From NCBI RefSeq assembly GCF_018967845.1, contig NZ_JAHLZZ010000001.1:1302001-1366000 (forward strand): a stretch of 64,000 bases of DNA. The letters run 5' to 3'. The DNA comes from Hymenobacter siberiensis. Lineage in GTDB: Bacteria; Bacteroidota; Bacteroidia; Cytophagales; Hymenobacteraceae. This document shows positions 34,857 through 42,846 of the stretch, piece after piece (positions within the stretch are counted from its first letter, which is position 1; every line of letters starts with the position of its first letter). The position numbers were made by a program, and so were the translations under genes. The notes below the pieces were generated by a model. That model had not been told where the DNA came from, searched no databases, and was given only the letters and a program-made list of their open reading frames with translations.

Positions 34857-35369
34857 TTAGTCGCGGTCGTGGCCCCTGCCATGACCGTTGCCGTTGCCAC
34901 GGCCGTTTCCGCGGCCGCGGTCATCCTCACGGCCTTCGCGGTAGCCTTCCCGGTAAAGCTTTTTGGCCTGGCCGGGGGGAAGGCCGCGCTGGCGTACTAT
35001 CACGGGGCGGGGCTGCACCACCACTACGCGGCGGGGGTAGCGGTCGCGGTGCGCGCCCACGTAGACCCAGGGCTGGCGGCCCCGGTAGTCGAGCACCATG
35101 GGGTGGAACTGGTAGGGGTCGTAGCCGTCCACCACGGCCACGGGCAGCCACTGGCCATTGCGGTACACGATGTACTGCTGGGCGTAGAGGTCGTAGTACC
35201 CGTCAATTTCGGGGATGTAGTAGAACTGGGTGCCTTGCGGCACGGCCGGACCCCAGGCGGGGCGCCCCACGTTCACATCAACATTTACCTGGGCCTGAGC
35301 AGGGGCGGGAGTTGCGAAAACGGCAAAAGCACCGAAAGCAAGGGCGAGGAGCGGCTGATGGTATTTCAT
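34857..35369 (-). CDS. Secreted protein, paralogue 1 of a three-gene family (RG/NG/HG tail)
   Basis: A 170-residue exported protein with signal peptide (LLALAFGAFAVFATPAPAQAQ). The conserved core, about residues 27-103, reads WGPAVPQGTQFYYIPEIDGYYDLY, then QYIVYRNGQW, GYDPYQFHPMVLDYRGRQPW (quoted in parts); the same core occurs in the two genes upstream on this strand. The C-terminal third is basic, then a GRGNGRGNGNGHGRGHDRD-like tail rich in Gly, Arg, Asn and His. No catalytic motif is apparent. The core, rich in Tyr and Trp, could bind carbohydrate or peptidoglycan. No database family was recognised with confidence. Secretion is clear; function is unknown. Confidence 0.8.
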   Translation of the reverse strand: MKYHQPLLALAFGAFAVFATPAPAQAQVNVDVNVGRPAWGPAVPQGTQFYYIPEIDGYYDLYAQQYIVYRNGQWLPVAVVDGYDPYQFHPMVLDYRGRQPWVYVGAHRDRYPRRVVVVQPRPVIVRQRGLPPGQAKKLYREGYREGREDDRGRGNGRGNGNGHGRGHDRD

Positions 35370-35460
35370 AGCGGAAAAATGGAAAAAACGGAAAAGATTG
35401 TCCGGGGTTAGCCAGACAGTCTTCCTATATGCAAATCAGACTCAAAACATAAAAGAGCCT

Positions 35461-35504
35461 CTTTTCTGACCATAAGAGAAGCGCTTCTTTTATGGTCAGA
35501 AAAG
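35461..35504. repeat. 44-bp palindrome (one mismatch) between paralogues 1 and 2
   Basis: Arms cttttctgaccataagagaa... and its complement pair over 22 positions with one mismatch, no loop. On the minus strand it could act as terminator of paralogue 2, or it may be a mobile palindrome. Confidence 0.75.
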
Positions 35505-35535
35505 TGCGCTGGCCAGTGCCAAAGGGCCGGCAGGG

Positions 35536-36075
35536 CTAGTGGTTGCCTTTGCCTTTGCCGTGGCCTTTGCCTTCGTGCTCATACTCGTGTTTGTCGTGCT
35601 CGTATTCGTGTTTGTCGTGCTCGTATTCGTGTTTGTCCTGCTTGTCTTTTTTGCCGTGTTCTTCCACGTAATATGTGCCGCCGACGGGCACCAGTACGGT
35701 GCCTTTTTTGAGCTTCTTGGCGTGGCCGTAGGGGTTGCCGTGCTTGGGGTACTTCACCTTATACTCTTCGTAGCGCACCCAGGGCTGCGCACCCACGTAA
35801 TCGACCACTACGGGGTGAAAGTTGCCGGTGTTATAGCCGCTCAGTGTGGCCGTCCGAACCCATTTGCCATTGCGTGATACCACGTACTGGCGGGCCGGTA
35901 CATCGTAGAAACCATTGGTTTCGGGAATGTAGTAATACTGGGCGCCCTGCGGCACGGCCGGGCCCCAGTTGGGCGGCGTGATATTGATATTAATCTGGGC
36001 CTGCGCCTCTGGGGTGACCGCGAGGGCAGCCCCGCCAAGCAGTACGGTGCACAATAGGGTGGGAAGCAATTTCAT
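35536..36075 (-). CDS. Secreted protein, paralogue 2 (KHEYEHD-repeat tail)
   Basis: A 179-residue exported protein with signal peptide (LLPTLLCTVLLGGAALAVTPEAQAQ) and the family core: WGPAVPQGAQYYYIPETNGFYD, QYVVSRNGKW, FHPVVVDYVGAQPWVRYEEY. The distal part differs from its paralogues: a basic segment with HAKKLKKGTVLVPVGGTYYV, then three tandem copies of a seven-residue DKHEYEH unit and a GKGHGKGKGNH end. The His/Glu/Lys-rich tail suggests metal or polyanion binding, which is inference. It lies 160 bp downstream of the third paralogue's continuation, on the same strand. Confidence 0.8.
   Translation of the reverse strand: MKLLPTLLCTVLLGGAALAVTPEAQAQININITPPNWGPAVPQGAQYYYIPETNGFYDVPARQYVVSRNGKWVRTATLSGYNTGNFHPVVVDYVGAQPWVRYEEYKVKYPKHGNPYGHAKKLKKGTVLVPVGGTYYVEEHGKKDKQDKHEYEHDKHEYEHDKHEYEHEGKGHGKGKGNH
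35574..35636. repeat. Three 21-bp tandem repeats inside paralogue 2
   Basis: Units 35574-35594, 35595-35615 and 35616-35636; the last two are identical, the first differs at two bases. Being in multiples of three, copy-number changes keep the frame. Confidence 0.9.
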
Positions 36076-36185
36076 GAGTGTGTTGGGTTGGTTGAAAATA
36101 AGAGTATTCGGTGCCGTACAGGCAATGCCGGATGGCCCTATACTGGGTTTAACCCAAGTGGGTTGGTACGGGCTGAATTTGAAGT

Positions 36186-36419
36186 TTAATCTCGGCCGTG
36201 GCCCCGGCCGCCACCTTGGTTGCCGTCGTTGCCGCGTCCGCCGCCGTCGTTGCCGCGTCCGCCGCCGTTGTTACCGCCGCCTTGGCCGGGATTGTAGCCC
36301 CCGTCCCCTTGCTGGGGCTGTTGCGTGGGCTGCTGGGGCATCGGATTGCTGCGCGGAGTATTGTTGCCGCCGGAGTAATGGCCGCGGTTGTCACGGTCGT
36401 TGCCCCGATTGTCGTTGCC
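36186..36419 (-). other. In-frame continuation of paralogue 3 beyond its TGA codon
   Basis: Directly after the TGA at 36420-36422 the same frame stays open for 77 codons to TAA at 36186-36188. It encodes the same kind of tail as the part before the stop: NRGNDRDNRGHYSGGNN, then a QQPTQQPQQ segment and GGGRGND repeats ending GRGHGRD, very like the end of paralogue 1 (GRGHDRD). This was clearly coding until recently; a CGA to TGA change would explain it. Confidence 0.8.
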
Positions 36420-36956
36420 TCAACGGCCGCCTCGGTCATCGTGGTCATTGCCCCGATTGTTGTTGCCCCGGTAGCCGCCCCGGTCGTCGCGGTCGTGGTC
36501 GCCGTAGTTGCGGCCGTTGGAGTAGCCACCGCGGGTGTCGTAGCGGGGGCGGCCGTAGCTATTGCCGTAACCACGGTTGTAGTAGCCCGGGCTAGGGCCG
36601 TAGTTACGGTAGGGCCGGTAGGCGTAGCGCTGGCGGTAGTAATCAACCCGCAGCCAGGGCTGGGCCCCGCGATAGTCCACAATAACGGGGTGGAACTGGT
36701 AGGGGTCGTAGCCATAAAGCTGCGGCAGCGGCACCCAGTAGCCGTCCTGAAACACAATGTACTGCTGGTTGTAGAGGTCGTAGTAGCCGTCGATTTCGGG
36801 GATGTAGTAATACTGCGTGCCGTAGGGAACCTGCGGCCCCCAGGCCGGGGTGCCAATATTAATATTTACCCCCACCTGGGCCTGAGCGGCCGGGGCCGTA
36901 AACAGCGCAAACGCGCCCACCAGGGCCGCGCCAATAAATTTTGCGAGGGGTTTCAT
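36420..36956 (-). CDS. Secreted protein, paralogue 3 (truncated by an in-frame TGA)
   Basis: The frame up to the first stop encodes 178 residues: signal peptide (FIGAALVGAFALFTAPAAQAQ), the family core (WGPQVPYGTQYYYIPEIDGYYD, QYIVFQDGYW, FHPVIVDYRGAQPW) and a Tyr/Arg/Gly-rich tail (RPYRNYGPSPGYYNRGYGNS, RGGYRGNNNRGNDHDDRGGR). The intact core means the shortened protein may still work, but homology of the following 77 codons to the paralogue 1 tail shows that the native protein was about 256 residues. Met at 36956 begins the signal peptide; upstream in-frame codons to 37070 are not expected to be used. The 288-bp gap to uvrA has no other gene. Confidence 0.75.
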   Translation of the reverse strand: MKPLAKFIGAALVGAFALFTAPAAQAQVGVNINIGTPAWGPQVPYGTQYYYIPEIDGYYDLYNQQYIVFQDGYWVPLPQLYGYDPYQFHPVIVDYRGAQPWLRVDYYRQRYAYRPYRNYGPSPGYYNRGYGNSYGRPRYDTRGGYSNGRNYGDHDRDDRGGYRGNNNRGNDHDDRGGR

Positions 36957-37212
36957 GGTAAGAGATTGATAAAAGTAAGCTGGCCCATAACGGTGCTGCC
37001 ACTTTAATAGATGCAAGGCAAGTGCCAGAGTGCCCGGCCAGCCGGTGGTTGGGCCAAAACATTCGCCCAATTGCCCAAAATCAACGCCTATTTATTTTCC
37101 GTGGGATTGCTGGGGACAAATACCCCCCGTTTGGGGTTGTACCCCGACGCCCGGCGGCGTCAGTCCTCGTCTTATCTCGTTGCCCGGGCTAGCTATCGGG
37201 CGGCGCTTTCCG

Positions 37213-37220
37213 TACTTTTG
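37213..37220 (+). promoter_or_regulatory. Putative -7 box for uvrA
   Basis: TACTTTTG, 24 nt upstream of the ATG at 37245. No SOS box was recognised. Confidence 0.5.
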
Positions 37221-37244
37221 CGAACTTATTCGCTGCGTTTCTGA

Positions 37245-40200
37245 ATGGCCAAAAAATCCACTGCTACCCCGGTTGCCAAAGCTCCTAAAGCCCCGGCTGC
37301 CGCTAAGAAAAAACCGGTTGCTAATGGCGTAGCCGTGGCGGCCGAAATGGCAGCTGCCGTGCGTGATATTGCCGAAATCCCGGCGGCCGGCCCCGTTACC
37401 GGGCACGTCCACGGTCAGCTTAACGGCCATAGCCCCGCCTCGCAGTACCTGGAAGCCCAGTACATTGAGGTGTACGGCGCGCGCGAGCACAACTTGAAGA
37501 ACGTAACGGTTAAAATTCCGCGCAATCGGCTGGTGGTGTTCACGGGCATTTCGGGCTCGGGCAAGAGCAGCCTGGCGTTCGATACCATTTATGCCGAGGG
37601 GCAGCGGCGGTACATGGAGACGTTTTCGGCCTATGCCCGCAGCTTCATGGGCGGGCTGGAGCGGCCCGACGTGGACAAGATTGAGGGCCTGTCGCCGGTT
37701 ATCAGCATCGAGCAGAAAACCACCTCGCGCAACCCGCGCTCCACGGTGGGCACCATCACCGAAATCTACGATTTCCTGCGCCTGCTGTATGCCCGCACGG
37801 CCGAAGCCTTCAGCTACGCTACCGGCGAGAAGATGATTCGGCAGAGCGACGACCAGATTATCAACTTTCTCCTCAAGCACTTCGACGGCAAAAAGCTGGT
37901 GGTGCTGGCCCCCGTGGTGAAGGGCCGCAAGGGCCACTACCGCGAAGATTTCCAGAAGATTGCCAAGCTGGGCTTCACCAAGGTGCGCGTCGATGGCGAA
38001 ATCCTCGACATCACGCCCAAGATGCAGGTGGACCGCTACAAGATTCACGACATCGAAATCGTGATTGACCGGCTGCTGGTGAAGGAGGAGGACCGGTTCC
38101 GTCTCTCGGGCTCGGTGCAGAATGCCCTCACGCACGGCAAAGGCACCATGCTGGTGCTCGACCCCGATGCCAAAAAGGCCACGCCGCAGTTCTTCTCGCG
38201 CTTTTTGATGGACCCGGCCACCGGCATCGCCTACGACGACCCGGCACCCAATACCTTCTCATTCAACTCGCCCTACGGCGCGTGCCCGACCTGCAACGGC
38301 CTGGGCGAGGTGCAGGAAATTACGGAAGAAGCTGTGCTGCCCGACCGCAAGCTGAGCATCAGCCGGGGCGGCATCGCGCCGCTGGGCGAGTACCGCGACA
38401 TCTGGATTTTTCAGCAGCTCCAGCTCATTCTCAAGAAGAACAAAGCCACGCTGAACACGCCGATTGAGAAGATATCGGAAGACCTGCTCCATGCCCTGCT
38501 CCACGGCATTTCGGAGGACGAGGCCGACAGCGGCAAGGGCCTGTATAATGAGGTGTTCGAGGGCATTATTCCCTTCCTGCGCCGGCAGATGGACTCGGAA
38601 TCTGACAACATTCGGGAGTGGATTGCGCAGTACGCGCAGGCCCAGCCCTGCCCCGAGTGCCACGGCTACCGCCTCAAAAAGGAAAGCCTGCACTTTAAAA
38701 TGGATGGCAAGCACATCGGCGAGCTGTCGGTGATGGACCTCAACGACCTGGCCGCCTGGTTTGAGGGGCTGGAAAGCCGCCTGACCGACCGCCAGAACGT
38801 GATTGCCCGCGAGCTGCTCAAGGAAATCCGCAAGCGCATCGGCTTCCTGCTCGAAGTGGGCCTCGACTACCTGAACCTGCACCGTCCGGTACGCACGCTG
38901 AGCGGCGGCGAAAGCCAGCGCATTCGCCTCGCCACCCAGATTGGCACCCAGCTCGTGGGCGTGCTCTACATCATGGACGAGCCCAGCATTGGCCTGCACC
39001 AGCGCGACAACGAGCGGCTCATCAAGGCCCTGCAGCACCTGCGCGACATCGGCAACTCGGTGATTGTGGTGGAGCACGACAAGGACATGATTCTGCACGC
39101 CGACCACGTGCTGGACATTGGCCCCGGCGCGGGCATCCACGGCGGCCACATCGTGGCCCAGGGCACACCGCAGGAGATTTTCAACTCCGGCTCGCTTACC
39201 TCGCAGTACCTCAGTGGCCAGAAGCACATTGAGATGCAAAAGAAGAAGCGCAAGGGCGAAGGCGTGGATTTGGTGCTGAAGGGTGCGAAGGGCAACAATC
39301 TCAAAAACGTGACCCTGAAGGTGCCGCTGGGCAAGCTGGTGGCTGTAACGGGCGTATCGGGCTCGGGCAAATCCACGCTCATCCACGACACGCTGTACCC
39401 CATTCTCAACCAGCATTTCTTCAACGCCAAGCGCGAGCCGCTGGCTTATAGCGGCATCGAAGGGCTGGAGTTTATTGATAAGGTGATTGAGGTGGACCAG
39501 TCGCCTATTGGCCGTACGCCGCGCTCAAACCCGGCCACCTACACGGGCGTATTCACCGAAATCCGCCAGCTGTTTGGCGAGATGGCGGAGGCCAAAATCC
39601 GCGGTTACGGCCCCGGCCGCTTCTCCTTCAACGTGAAGGGCGGGCGTTGCGAAACCTGCGAGGGCGCGGGTATCCGCACCATCGAGATGAACTTCCTGCC
39701 CGACGTGCACGTGCCCTGCGAAACCTGCAAAGGCCGCCGCTACAACCGCGAAACCCTGGAAGTACGCTTCAAGGGCAAGTCCATCACCGACATTCTCGAC
39801 ATGACTGTGGAGAAGGCCGTGGAGTTCTTCGAATACCAGCCCCGCATCCTGCGCAAAATCAAGACCCTGAACGAAGTAGGTCTCGGCTACCTCACGCTGG
39901 GCCAGCAGGCCACCACGCTAAGCGGCGGCGAGGCTCAGCGCGTGAAGCTCGCCACCGAGCTCAGTAAAAAGGACACTGGTAAAACCTTCTACATCCTCGA
40001 CGAGCCCACCACCGGCCTGCACTTTGAGGATATTAGTCACCTGGCGGACGTGCTCCAGAAGCTGGCCGACAAAGGCAATACCGTCCTCATCATCGAGCAC
40101 AATCTCGACCTGATTAAAGTGGCCGACTACGTCATCGACATCGGCCCCGAAGGCGGCGCGGCCGGCGGCATGATTGTCGCCCAGGGCACACCCGAGCAGG

Positions 40201-40277
40201 TGGCCAAGTCCGGCAAGGGCCACACCGCTCGCTTTCTGGCCGAGGAGTTGAAAACCAGCAAGTACGCTACGGCGTAA
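37245..40277 (+). CDS. uvrA: UvrABC excinuclease subunit A with Lys/Ala-rich N-terminal extension
   Basis: A 1010-residue DNA-damage recognition ATPase of nucleotide excision repair. Two ABC modules are present: Walker A motifs in FTGISGSGKSS (about 100) and TGVSGSGKST (about 705), signature motifs LSGGESQRIRLA and LSGGEAQRVKLA, and Walker B segments YIMDEPSIGLH and YILDEPTTGLH. Zinc ligands appear as CPTC/CPEC in module I and CETC...CETC in module II. The usual protein begins near YIEVYGAREHNLKN; here about 70 extra residues rich in Lys, Ala, Pro and Val precede it, in frame and downstream of the promoter box. The extension may add non-specific DNA contact or be unimportant. Confidence 0.96.
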   Translation: MAKKSTATPVAKAPKAPAAAKKKPVANGVAVAAEMAAAVRDIAEIPAAGPVTGHVHGQLNGHSPASQYLEAQYIEVYGAREHNLKNVTVKIPRNRLVVFTGISGSGKSSLAFDTIYAEGQRRYMETFSAYARSFMGGLERPDVDKIEGLSPVISIEQKTTSRNPRSTVGTITEIYDFLRLLYARTAEAFSYATGEKMIRQSDDQIINFLLKHFDGKKLVVLAPVVKGRKGHYREDFQKIAKLGFTKVRVDGEILDITPKMQVDRYKIHDIEIVIDRLLVKEEDRFRLSGSVQNALTHGKGTMLVLDPDAKKATPQFFSRFLMDPATGIAYDDPAPNTFSFNSPYGACPTCNGLGEVQEITEEAVLPDRKLSISRGGIAPLGEYRDIWIFQQLQLILKKNKATLNTPIEKISEDLLHALLHGISEDEADSGKGLYNEVFEGIIPFLRRQMDSESDNIREWIAQYAQAQPCPECHGYRLKKESLHFKMDGKHIGELSVMDLNDLAAWFEGLESRLTDRQNVIARELLKEIRKRIGFLLEVGLDYLNLHRPVRTLSGGESQRIRLATQIGTQLVGVLYIMDEPSIGLHQRDNERLIKALQHLRDIGNSVIVVEHDKDMILHADHVLDIGPGAGIHGGHIVAQGTPQEIFNSGSLTSQYLSGQKHIEMQKKKRKGEGVDLVLKGAKGNNLKNVTLKVPLGKLVAVTGVSGSGKSTLIHDTLYPILNQHFFNAKREPLAYSGIEGLEFIDKVIEVDQSPIGRTPRSNPATYTGVFTEIRQLFGEMAEAKIRGYGPGRFSFNVKGGRCETCEGAGIRTIEMNFLPDVHVPCETCKGRRYNRETLEVRFKGKSITDILDMTVEKAVEFFEYQPRILRKIKTLNEVGLGYLTLGQQATTLSGGEAQRVKLATELSKKDTGKTFYILDEPTTGLHFEDISHLADVLQKLADKGNTVLIIEHNLDLIKVADYVIDIGPEGGAAGGMIVAQGTPEQVAKSGKGHTARFLAEELKTSKYATA

Positions 40278-40375
40278 GCCCCCCTTTCTAACGCTAAAAA
40301 GCCAGAGCGCAGCGGCCCTATCGGATATCGATAAGGCCGCTGCGCTCTGGCTTTTTAGCGTTAGAAAGGGGGGGC
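40278..40375. terminator. Very long symmetrical terminator between uvrA and a DUF4142 gene
   Basis: Arms run from about 40278 to 40317 and from about 40336 to 40374; the central 33 bp (tttctaacgctaaaaagcc ... and onward) are perfect. Outermost bases are C6 against G7. The loop ctatcggatatcgataag is itself partly palindromic. It fills the whole gap between the two stop codons. Confidence 0.85.
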
Positions 40376-40978
40376 TTACTTCCGCTCGTCGGCGCGCTTG
40401 TACAGCTCTTCGATTTGTTGCAGGTGGGCGCGCAGGTTGGGCAGGGCCTGGGCCGCAAAGGCGCGCAGCTCGGCGTTGCTGAGCTGCGTGGCGGCGGCGG
40501 CATAGCGCTGCACGTCGCGCTCGTGGGCATCTTTCAGGCTGCGCAGGTACTTCTTGTCGAAGCCGAAGTATTTGCGGTCGTCCACGTCGTTGTAGTGGTC
40601 GCGGTCGTCGTCGCTCATCATCCGGGGCAGGGTAATGTTGGCGCGGCCGGCAATGGCTTCCAGCTCCTGGTCCATCTTGGTGTGCTCGGTTTCAATGGTT
40701 TTGGCCCATTCCTTCACCTCCAGCGCAATGGCCTTCTGCTGGGCCAGCTTGCTGATAGCTACTTCGAGCTGGTTGCTACTGGAAGCGGCCACCGCGAAAT
40801 CGGCATCGTAGTCAAGTCTTTTCTTCACTTGCTCGGGCGTTTCGATGGCGGCGGCCACGGTTTCGTTGCGGCGCTCGTTGGCTTTGTTGGCCTGCTGCAC
40901 GGCATCCTGCGAGCCGGTGCAGGAGGCAAGGCCCGCGACGGTGAAGGAAAGGAGGAGAACGTTGAATTGCTTTTTCAT
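40376..40978 (-). CDS. DUF4142 lipoprotein, copy 1
   Basis: A 200-residue lipoprotein (MKKQFNVLLLSFTVAGLASC, Cys20) whose mature part is a helical DUF4142 domain, a ferritin-like bundle of unknown function frequent in envelope proteins. Motifs are DFAVAASSSNQLEVAISKLAQ at the first helix and EHTKMDQELEAIA and DAHERDVQRYAAAA in later helices; a Asp/His-rich insertion (MSDDDRDHYNDVDDRK) sits between. A second, diverged copy is the next gene on this strand, 155 bp away, with a terminator between. Start at 40978 begins the signal peptide. Confidence 0.85.
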   Translation of the reverse strand: MKKQFNVLLLSFTVAGLASCTGSQDAVQQANKANERRNETVAAAIETPEQVKKRLDYDADFAVAASSSNQLEVAISKLAQQKAIALEVKEWAKTIETEHTKMDQELEAIAGRANITLPRMMSDDDRDHYNDVDDRKYFGFDKKYLRSLKDAHERDVQRYAAAATQLSNAELRAFAAQALPNLRAHLQQIEELYKRADERK

Positions 40979-41057
40979 GGAGGAACTATTGGGTGTGAGG
41001 AGTCGGGCCATTTTGGGTCCGTCTCGGAATCATATCCTTGTTCTTTACGCGCTCAAG

Positions 41058-41110
41058 CCGAAACAGATAAAAAAAGCCGCTCTTGGAGCGGCTTTTTTTA
41101 TCTGTTTCGG
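41058..41110. terminator. Perfect 25-bp terminator between the DUF4142 genes
   Basis: Arms 41058-41082 and 41086-41110 are perfect complements (core aaaaaaagccgctc / gagcggcttttttt). It should end the upstream copy's transcript on the minus strand. Confidence 0.85.
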
Positions 41111-41133
41111 TGGCTCAAAACCCATCGGTTTGA

Positions 41134-41745
41134 TTATGGTAGCTTGTCGGCCACATCGGCCGCATCCTTCGCCGCATCAAGCTGTTCCTGCACCGGCCCG
41201 TGGAACTTGGCCGCGAAGCCGCGAATGTCGCCGTCATACCCATCATCGCTCATGTCGTCGAAGGCGTCTTCGTCCTGCTTCTGGGCTTTCACCAGCAGGG
41301 CCATCAGGTATTTATCGAGCTGCGTACCGGGTTGGGTGCTGGCTTCGTGGTAGGCCTGCTGCTCATCGCCGCCGAGGGCGGCGGGCACGGTCAGTCCCTT
41401 GGCGGCGGCCAGGGTGCGCAAGGTGCCCAGCAGCTCCAGGCGCTGCGGTACCAGGCGGGCCCCGTAGCTGCGCACGGCGGGGGAGGTGGCGCGGGCCTGG
41501 GCCAGCTTGCCCAGCTCTACTTCGAGCAAGGCATTGCTGGTGCTCTTAACGAGAAATTCAGCATCGGCCTGCTGCTTCTTGGTGATGTCGGCGGTGTCAA
41601 TTTTTTTCTCGTTCTGCGCCATGGCATTGTCCACGGCATCGGCGTTGCTGCCGTTGCCCGAGCAGCTGCCGAGTAACGGCAGTGCAACCGCCAGCTGCCA
41701 GAAAAACCGGCGCGGCAGGAAAGTAGAATGGAGGAAATGATGCAT
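41134..41745 (-). CDS. DUF4142 lipoprotein, copy 2
   Basis: A 203-residue lipoprotein (signal peptide with RRFFWQLAVALPLLGSC, Cys28) with a DUF4142-type helical domain: DAEFLVKSTSNALLEVELGKLAQ, SYGARLVPQRLELLGTL and a Asp-rich segment DEDAFDDMSDDGYDGD. It is only distantly similar to copy 1 but shares the domain order. Met at 41745 is chosen over 41886 because it begins the lipoprotein signal. Divergent from the lipoprotein gene at 41945. Confidence 0.8.
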   Translation of the reverse strand: MHHFLHSTFLPRRFFWQLAVALPLLGSCSGNGSNADAVDNAMAQNEKKIDTADITKKQQADAEFLVKSTSNALLEVELGKLAQARATSPAVRSYGARLVPQRLELLGTLRTLAAAKGLTVPAALGGDEQQAYHEASTQPGTQLDKYLMALLVKAQKQDEDAFDDMSDDGYDGDIRGFAAKFHGPVQEQLDAAKDAADVADKLP

Positions 41746-41944
41746 GAGGGGGCCGAAAAGCGCGCGACTATTTTGGCCGGGCGTGCAGGCTATACGGCCG
41801 GCTGAAAATGGGGTTTGACCGAAAGTATCGCAATATTTATTTCGACTGCTTAAACCCGGCGGTATCTTCCGCTTCCAACCGACCACAAACGCAGTGCTTC
41901 GTCCTGTTTCTCACTTTATTCCCAACCCGTTTTTCACCTTCGTT

Positions 41945-42784
41945 ATGCGTACCGCAACTCTCCGTTCCTTCGCCCTGGCCTGCCTGGCCAGCGCTGCCCT
42001 GCTCACCACTGGCTGCAACCGCAACAACGACGCTACGCCCACTGACGACATCACCACGGCCGAAGACCGCACCGACGACAACTCCGAAACCGGCATGAGC
42101 TCCGAAGCCGCCCAGATGGCCGGCCCCACCGACCCGCAGGTGCAGGGCTCAACCAACATCATCGGCGATGCCGATTTCCGCGCCCGCTTCGGCAGCTGCG
42201 CCACCCGCAGCTATGATTTTAACACCAAAACTCTCACCATCGATTTCGGTACTACCAACTGCCTGTGCGCCGATGGCCGCTACCGCCGCGGTAAAATCCT
42301 GGTGCGCTTCACCACCGACATAAACCGCCGCACGGCCGGCGCCGTGGTTACCCGCGTCGATTACTTCGTGAACGATAACCAGCATACTGCCACCCGTACC
42401 TTCACCGACATGGGCAGCGGTTCGTTCACCGTTGATGTGACCAACGCCAGCATCATCCGCGCCAACAATGGCGGCACCCATTCCTGGACCGCTAACTGGA
42501 CCTTTACCCGCACCGCCGGCTTCGGCACCCCGCAGGTTTCCGACGACGTGTACAGCGTAACCGGCTCGGCCACCGGCACCAACCGCAAAAATGTAGGCTA
42601 CACCGCCACCATCCAGAACCCCCTCATCAAGCGCGCCGACTGCCCCAAATACTTCGTGCAGGGCACCACGGTCATCACCAACACCAGCAGCAAGTCGATG
42701 ACGCTGGACTATGGCACCGGCACCTGCGACAACGTGGCCACCGTCACCGTGAACGGCCATACCCGCACCATTGCCCTGCGCTAG
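41945..42784 (+). CDS. Hypothetical lipoprotein
   Basis: A 279-residue lipoprotein (ALLTTGC lipobox, Cys24). After an acidic, disordered-looking linker (about 25-65, rich in Asp, Thr and Glu) comes a beta-rich domain with repeated patterns: KTLTIDFGTTNCLCADGRYRRG, SSKSMTLDYGTGTCDNVATV and TTDINRRT. Paired Cys residues (TNCLC, ADCPKYF, GTCDN) may form disulfides. The pattern of 'DFGTTNC...DGRYRRG' suggests a conserved Bacteroidota lipoprotein, but I do not recognise a named family. Convergent with ispD. Confidence 0.8.
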   Translation: MRTATLRSFALACLASAALLTTGCNRNNDATPTDDITTAEDRTDDNSETGMSSEAAQMAGPTDPQVQGSTNIIGDADFRARFGSCATRSYDFNTKTLTIDFGTTNCLCADGRYRRGKILVRFTTDINRRTAGAVVTRVDYFVNDNQHTATRTFTDMGSGSFTVDVTNASIIRANNGGTHSWTANWTFTRTAGFGTPQVSDDVYSVTGSATGTNRKNVGYTATIQNPLIKRADCPKYFVQGTTVITNTSSKSMTLDYGTGTCDNVATVTVNGHTRTIALR

Positions 42785-42810
42785 TTGCGGGGTTGAGTTT
42801 CGCGCGAAAC

Positions 42811-42842
42811 AAAAAAGCCGCCCCGATGAGGGCGGCTTTTTT
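42811..42842. terminator. Bidirectional terminator, lipoprotein / ispD
   Basis: aaaaaagccgcc ... ggcggctttttt between convergent genes; it ends 5 nt before the ispD stop. Confidence 0.88.
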
Positions 42843-42846
42843 GCGT

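Noticed and set aside
36420..36422. Selenocysteine at the in-frame TGA of paralogue 3
   Set aside because: The surrounding residues are an Arg/Gly/Asp repeat with no redox motif, the paralogue has no Cys there, and no SECIS-like structure or sel genes were seen.
36198..37007. Plus-strand Ala/Val-rich frame over paralogue 3
   Set aside because: It is the complement of RG/ND repeats; hydrophobic composition is an artefact and not a membrane protein. A similar plus-strand frame at 17498-18115 opposite the YG-rich lipoprotein was rejected for the same reason.
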